A stretch of DNA of 64,000 nucleotides from Modestobacter sp. VKM Ac-2984 (GTDB taxonomy: Bacteria; Actinomycetota; Actinomycetes; Mycobacteriales; Geodermatophilaceae), in contig NZ_JAPVBJ010000002.1 of NCBI RefSeq assembly GCF_026967985.1, positions 414,349 to 478,348 of the forward strand, written 5' to 3'. The notes under the pieces are model-generated. The model made no database searches. It was not told where the DNA came from and was given only the letters and a program-made list of their open reading frames with translations. The stretch's first letter is position 1, and the number at the start of each line of letters is the position of its first letter. A program made the position numbers and the translations under genes. This document shows, piece by piece, positions 60,741 to 64,000 of this stretch.

Positions 60741-62813
60741 CTACGCGGGCTGCAGCGAACCGAGCACGGCCAGGACGTCGGCCGGGCTCTGCGCCGCCTC
60801 GAGGCGAGCGACCTGCTCGGGGTCGACGAAGACCTCCGCGATCCGGCCGAGCAGCTTCAGGTGGTCGTCGCCCGCGCCGGCGATGCCGATGACGAAGAAG
60901 ACCTCCTTGCCGTTCCAGTCGATGCCGTCGGCGTAGCGGACGAAGGAGATCGCGGTCCGCCGGATGGCGGGCTTGGCCTCGTTCGTGCCGTGCGGCAGCG
61001 CCAGCCGGTTGCCCATGTAGGTCGACACCGACGTCTCCCGCTCGTGCATGGCCCGCACGTAGGAGGCGTCGACGGCGTCGGCAGCGACCAGCAGCTCCCC
61101 CGCCTCGGTGATCGCCTCGTCGCGGGTGGTGGCCGAGCCGCCCAGGACGATGCTCTCCACGGCCAGCACGTCGGTGCCGTCGTCGCCGTCGTCGGCCAGC
61201 CGGGAGAGCCCCCCGGCCGCGGCGGGGGCGGTGGCCTCCCGCCCGGGGACGGCAGCGCCGTCGGGTGCGGCGGCCGCGGTGGCCTCCTCGGCCGTGGGTG
61301 CGGCGTTGGTCCGCTTCAGCATCTCGACGATCTCGTCGTAGCGCGGGCTGGACATGAAGTCCGACACCGACACGTGCACCGCCGACCCGGTCTTCTTCTC
61401 GGCCCGGTCTGTCAGGTCCTCGTGGGTGACGACGAGGTCGTAGTCGTCGGTCAGGTTGGAGATGGCCTTGTTGACCACGGTCACGTCGTCGAAGCCGGCG
61501 CCGTGCACCTTCTTGCGGAGCACCGAGGCGCCCATGGCGGAGGAGCCCATGCCCGCGTCGCAGGCGAACACGATGGAGCGGATCGGGCCCTCGCTGCGGC
61601 CGGTGCCGGCACCGGTCAGCGCCGAGGAGACCGACGACTTCTTGCCCTTGTTCGCCTCCATCGCCGCGGTCGCCGCGGTCAGGTCGCCGTCGTCGTCCTT
61701 GTCCAGCTTCAGCAGGAACGCGGCGACGACGAACGTGACACCGGCGGCGATCAGCACCGAGGCGGTGACGCCGAGCAGGCTGCTCGGTGGGGAGGCCGCC
61801 CAGACGGCGATGATCGATCCGGGGGACGCCGGCGAACGCAGGCCCGAGCCGAAGACCAGGTTCGTGGCGATGCCGGCCATGCCGCCGAGGATCACCGCGA
61901 CGATCAGCTTCGGCTTGGCCAGCACGTAGGGGAAGTAGATCTCGTGGATGCCGCCGACGAACTGGATGAGGATCGCGCCCGGGGCCGAGGCCTTGGCCAC
62001 GCCGCGGCCGAACAGGGCGAAGGCGAGCAGCAGGCCCAGGCCCGGCCCGGGGTTGGCCTCGAGCAGGAACAGGATGGACTGGCCGACCTCGGCCGCCTCG
62101 GTGGTGCCCAGCGGGGTGAGGATGCCCTGGTTGATGGCGTTGTTCAGGAACAGGACCTTGGCCGGCTCGATGAAGATCGAGGTCAGCGGCAGCAGGCCGT
62201 TGTCGACCAGGACGTCGACCACGTTGGAGGCCAGGTCGCTGAAGGCCTGCACGAACGGCCCGGCGATCACGAAGCCGACGACAGCCAGGAACCCGCCCCA
62301 GATGCCGGCGGAGAAGTTGTTGACCAGCATCTCGAAGCCGGGCCGGATCTTGTGCGCCCACAGCGCGTCGAGCTTCTTCATCGACCAGCCGGCGAGCGGG
62401 CCCATCACCATGGCGCCCAGGAACATCGGCACGTCGGCGCCGGTGATGGCGCCGATGGTGGCGATCGCGCCGACGACGCCGCCGCGGAGGTTGTCGTCGT
62501 ACATCATCCGGCCGCCGGTGTAGCCGATGAGCAGCGGCAGGAGGTACGTGATCATCGGGCCGACGATCCCGGTGCCCTCGGCGCCGGAGCCCCAGGCGCC
62601 AAGCTCCTCGACGAAGCCGTAGCCGCCCTCGTAGCCCAGCGCGTCGCCGATCAGGGTGATCCAGCCGGTCTCGATGAACAGGGCGGTGATCAGGCCCCAG
62701 GCGATGAACGCGCCGATGTTCGGCAGCACCATGTTCGACAGGAAGGTGCCGAACCGCTGCACGTGCAGCCGCATCCCTCCTGAGCGCGCGGCGGGATGGG
62801 TGGTCGTGGCCAT
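60741..62813 (-). CDS. mtlA: PTS mannitol-type transporter, fused IIC-IIB-IIA
   Basis: The 690-residue protein has the three PTS parts in order. IIC (about 14-370) has RFGTFLSNMVLPNIGAFIAWG, NNAINQGILTPLG (224-236) and GGIHEIYFPYVL (287-298). IIB (about 410-505) has the phosphocysteine in VFACDAGMGSS (C418). IIA (about 545-690) has the phosphohistidine in LALPHGTNEAKP (H608). It imports and phosphorylates mannitol or a similar polyol. ATG 62813 has AGGAGGGCC upstream. A CRP-like site lies in the divergent gap. Confidence 0.95.
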   Translation of the reverse strand: MATTTHPAARSGGMRLHVQRFGTFLSNMVLPNIGAFIAWGLITALFIETGWITLIGDALGYEGGYGFVEELGAWGSGAEGTGIVGPMITYLLPLLIGYTGGRMMYDDNLRGGVVGAIATIGAITGADVPMFLGAMVMGPLAGWSMKKLDALWAHKIRPGFEMLVNNFSAGIWGGFLAVVGFVIAGPFVQAFSDLASNVVDVLVDNGLLPLTSIFIEPAKVLFLNNAINQGILTPLGTTEAAEVGQSILFLLEANPGPGLGLLLAFALFGRGVAKASAPGAILIQFVGGIHEIYFPYVLAKPKLIVAVILGGMAGIATNLVFGSGLRSPASPGSIIAVWAASPPSSLLGVTASVLIAAGVTFVVAAFLLKLDKDDDGDLTAATAAMEANKGKKSSVSSALTGAGTGRSEGPIRSIVFACDAGMGSSAMGASVLRKKVHGAGFDDVTVVNKAISNLTDDYDLVVTHEDLTDRAEKKTGSAVHVSVSDFMSSPRYDEIVEMLKRTNAAPTAEEATAAAAPDGAAVPGREATAPAAAGGLSRLADDGDDGTDVLAVESIVLGGSATTRDEAITEAGELLVAADAVDASYVRAMHERETSVSTYMGNRLALPHGTNEAKPAIRRTAISFVRYADGIDWNGKEVFFVIGIAGAGDDHLKLLGRIAEVFVDPEQVARLEAAQSPADVLAVLGSLQPA

Positions 62814-62877
62814 GAGGGGCCCTCCTGAGCTGGATCGGCAACCGCGATCGACAGGGGTCGTTCGGGCGTCTGACTGA

Positions 62878-62928
62878 ACGATCGATCGTGTGACGGCGAT
62901 CACCCGGATCTGTGTATGTCTGTGTATC
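62878..62928. promoter_or_regulatory. Control sites between PTS and dehydrogenase genes
   Basis: Within the 275-bp divergent gap there is a 12-bp palindrome ACGATCGATCGT (62878-62889), a CRP/GlxR-like site TGTGACGGCGATCACC (62889-62904; consensus TGTGA-N6-TCACA) and a tandem repeat TCTGTGTAT at 62909-62917 and 62919-62927. A -10-like TACAGT lies at 63011-63016 for the dehydrogenase gene. Catabolite-type control is likely; the regulator is not in view. Confidence 0.55.
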
Positions 62929-63088
62929 AAGCGTTCAAGCGCGGGTCAAGAGCGGAGAAACCCACACGATCACAGAGAGACCCACCCAACCGGGTGTACG
63001 GCTCCCGTCCTACAGTGATCGGCGACACCCAGTCAGTGGCCCGCGGCGCCGGACGGCGTCACCGTCGACACAGCACTCGGAGGACGAC

Positions 63089-64000
63089 ATGAAGGCCCTG
63101 CGGTTCTACGCCCCTGAGGACGTGCGGCTCGAGGACGTCCCCGAGTCCGAGTGCGGCCCGGACGAGATCAAGCTCAAGGTCAAGAACTGCTCGACCTGCG
63201 GCACCGACGTCAAGATCTTCCACAACGGTCACCAGAACCTCTCCCCGCCGCGCACGATCGGGCACGAGATCGCCGGCGAGGTGGTCGAGGTCGGCGCGAA
63301 CGTCAACACCACCTACGGCAGCTCCTGGGCGCCGGGCGACCGGGCGCAGGTCATCGCCGCGGTGCCGTGCGGGGAGTGCCACGAGTGCCGCAAGGGCTGG
63401 ATGGCGGTCTGCCAGAACCAGACCTCGGTGGGCTACCAGTACGACGGCGGCTTCGCCGAGTACATGATCGTCCCGCAGCAGGTGCTCAAGGTCGACGGCC
63501 TCAACCGGATCCCGGACAACGTCGGCTACGACGAGGCCTCGGCCGCCGAGCCGTTCGCCTGCGCCATCAACGCCCAGGAGCTGCTCGGCATCGAGGAGGG
63601 CGACACCCTCGTCGTCTTCGGCGCCGGGCCGATCGGCTGCATGCACATCCGGATCGCCCGCGGCGTGCACAAGGTCGGGAAGGTCATCCTGGTCGACGTC
63701 AACGCCGAGCGGCTGGAGATGTCGGCCAACGCCGTCCAGCCCGACGAGGTCATCAACGGCACCGAGACCGACGTGGTCGCCCGGGTCCTGGAGCTCACCG
63801 AGGGCCGGGGCGCCGACGTCATCATCACCGCGACGGCGGCGAACGTCACCCAGGAGCAGGCCATCGCGATGGCCGCCCGCAACGGCCGGATCTCCTTCTT
63901 CGGCGGCCTGCCCAAGACGAACCCGACGATCACCTGCGACTCCAACGTCGTGCACTACCGGCAGCTGCACATCCACGGCGCCAACGGGTCCGCGCCGGAG
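63089..64000 (+). CDS. Zinc-dependent polyol dehydrogenase (MDR), 3' end cut off
   Basis: The gene starts ATG 63089 after CGGAGGACG and runs off the right edge; the visible part encodes 304 residues. It has the catalytic-zinc Cys in NCSTCGTDVK and the GHEIAGEVVEVG block, the structural zinc lobe CGECHECRKGWMAVC, and an NAD site FGAGPIGCMHIRIARG. It is like L-iditol/sorbitol or galactitol-phosphate dehydrogenases. Being divergent from a mannitol-type PTS, it probably oxidises the imported polyol phosphate, instead of the classical MtlD. The exact substrate cannot be told. Confidence 0.9.
   Translation, partial: MKALRFYAPEDVRLEDVPESECGPDEIKLKVKNCSTCGTDVKIFHNGHQNLSPPRTIGHEIAGEVVEVGANVNTTYGSSWAPGDRAQVIAAVPCGECHECRKGWMAVCQNQTSVGYQYDGGFAEYMIVPQQVLKVDGLNRIPDNVGYDEASAAEPFACAINAQELLGIEEGDTLVVFGAGPIGCMHIRIARGVHKVGKVILVDVNAERLEMSANAVQPDEVINGTETDVVARVLELTEGRGADVIITATAANVTQEQAIAMAARNGRISFFGGLPKTNPTITCDSNVVHYRQLHIHGANGSAPE

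Overview
The window looks like chromosome of a very high-GC actinobacterium, most likely Geodermatophilaceae (Blastococcus, Geodermatophilus or Modestobacter type). This is an inference from the strong G/C third-position bias, many GTG starts, 4-base GTGA/ATGA gene overlaps, mycofactocin genes, a form II CO-dehydrogenase-like cluster, a bacterial Hen1/Pnkp RNA-repair pair, IdeR-type iron boxes and an NnrD-type repair enzyme. No rRNA, tRNA, CRISPR array or insertion sequence was recognised. Most of the window is ordinary, compactly packed host chromosome.

Layout. 0-2 kb: partial PPOX gene, a lone mftE-like gene, and an iron-siderophore binding lipoprotein with an IdeR-like box. 2.2-8.1 kb: the hen1-pnkp RNA-repair cassette, then a visibly lower-GC gene whose product fuses a DUF262 (DGxQR) domain to a Schlafen/AlbA_2 domain. 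This is the best candidate for an unusual defence or RNA-damage module. 8.2-13.5 kb: rpmE2, a PadR regulator with its membrane partner and a perfect operator-like repeat, then a coupled NCS1 permease, cysteine hydrolase and mftF. 13.5-17 kb: two MFS exporters around a secreted fibronectin-like protein. 17-24 kb: a GAF regulator and coxS-coxL-coxM-coxG, where CoxG is elongated and membrane-anchored. 24-30 kb: hydrolases, DedA, an amidohydrolase, a DUF559 nuclease-like gene bracketed by two related hairpins, and an unassigned radical SAM enzyme. 30-38 kb: a YnjBCD-like ABC transporter next to a YnjF-like CDP-alcohol phosphotransferase, two flavoproteins and a TauE exporter. 38-51 kb: MBL hydrolase, tldD-tldE, small unknown proteins, an NlpC/P60 hydrolase, a phosphatase, nnrD, gamma carbonic anhydrase, a sigma factor with a C-terminal membrane helix, a desaturase, DUF167 and an alcohol dehydrogenase. 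51-64 kb: MscS channel, BCCT transporter, a FecCD-type siderophore ABC operon with a second IdeR-like box, TetR/acyl-CoA dehydrogenase, DUF2277, a mannitol-type PTS (IICBA) and a truncated zinc dehydrogenase.

How parts work together. The binding protein at 1.1-2.1 kb and the permease/ATPase operon at 55-58 kb share an IdeR-type operator and could be two halves of one siderophore uptake system. Hen1 and Pnkp form an RNA end-repair and methylation complex. CoxS, CoxL and CoxM form a molybdenum hydroxylase that CoxG probably attaches to the membrane. The PTS and the adjacent dehydrogenase should import and oxidise a polyol. The intergenic spaces carry many long, often perfect inverted repeats without U-tracts. 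Several sit between convergent genes as two-way terminators. Others sit in promoters or occur as related copies and deserve a closer look.
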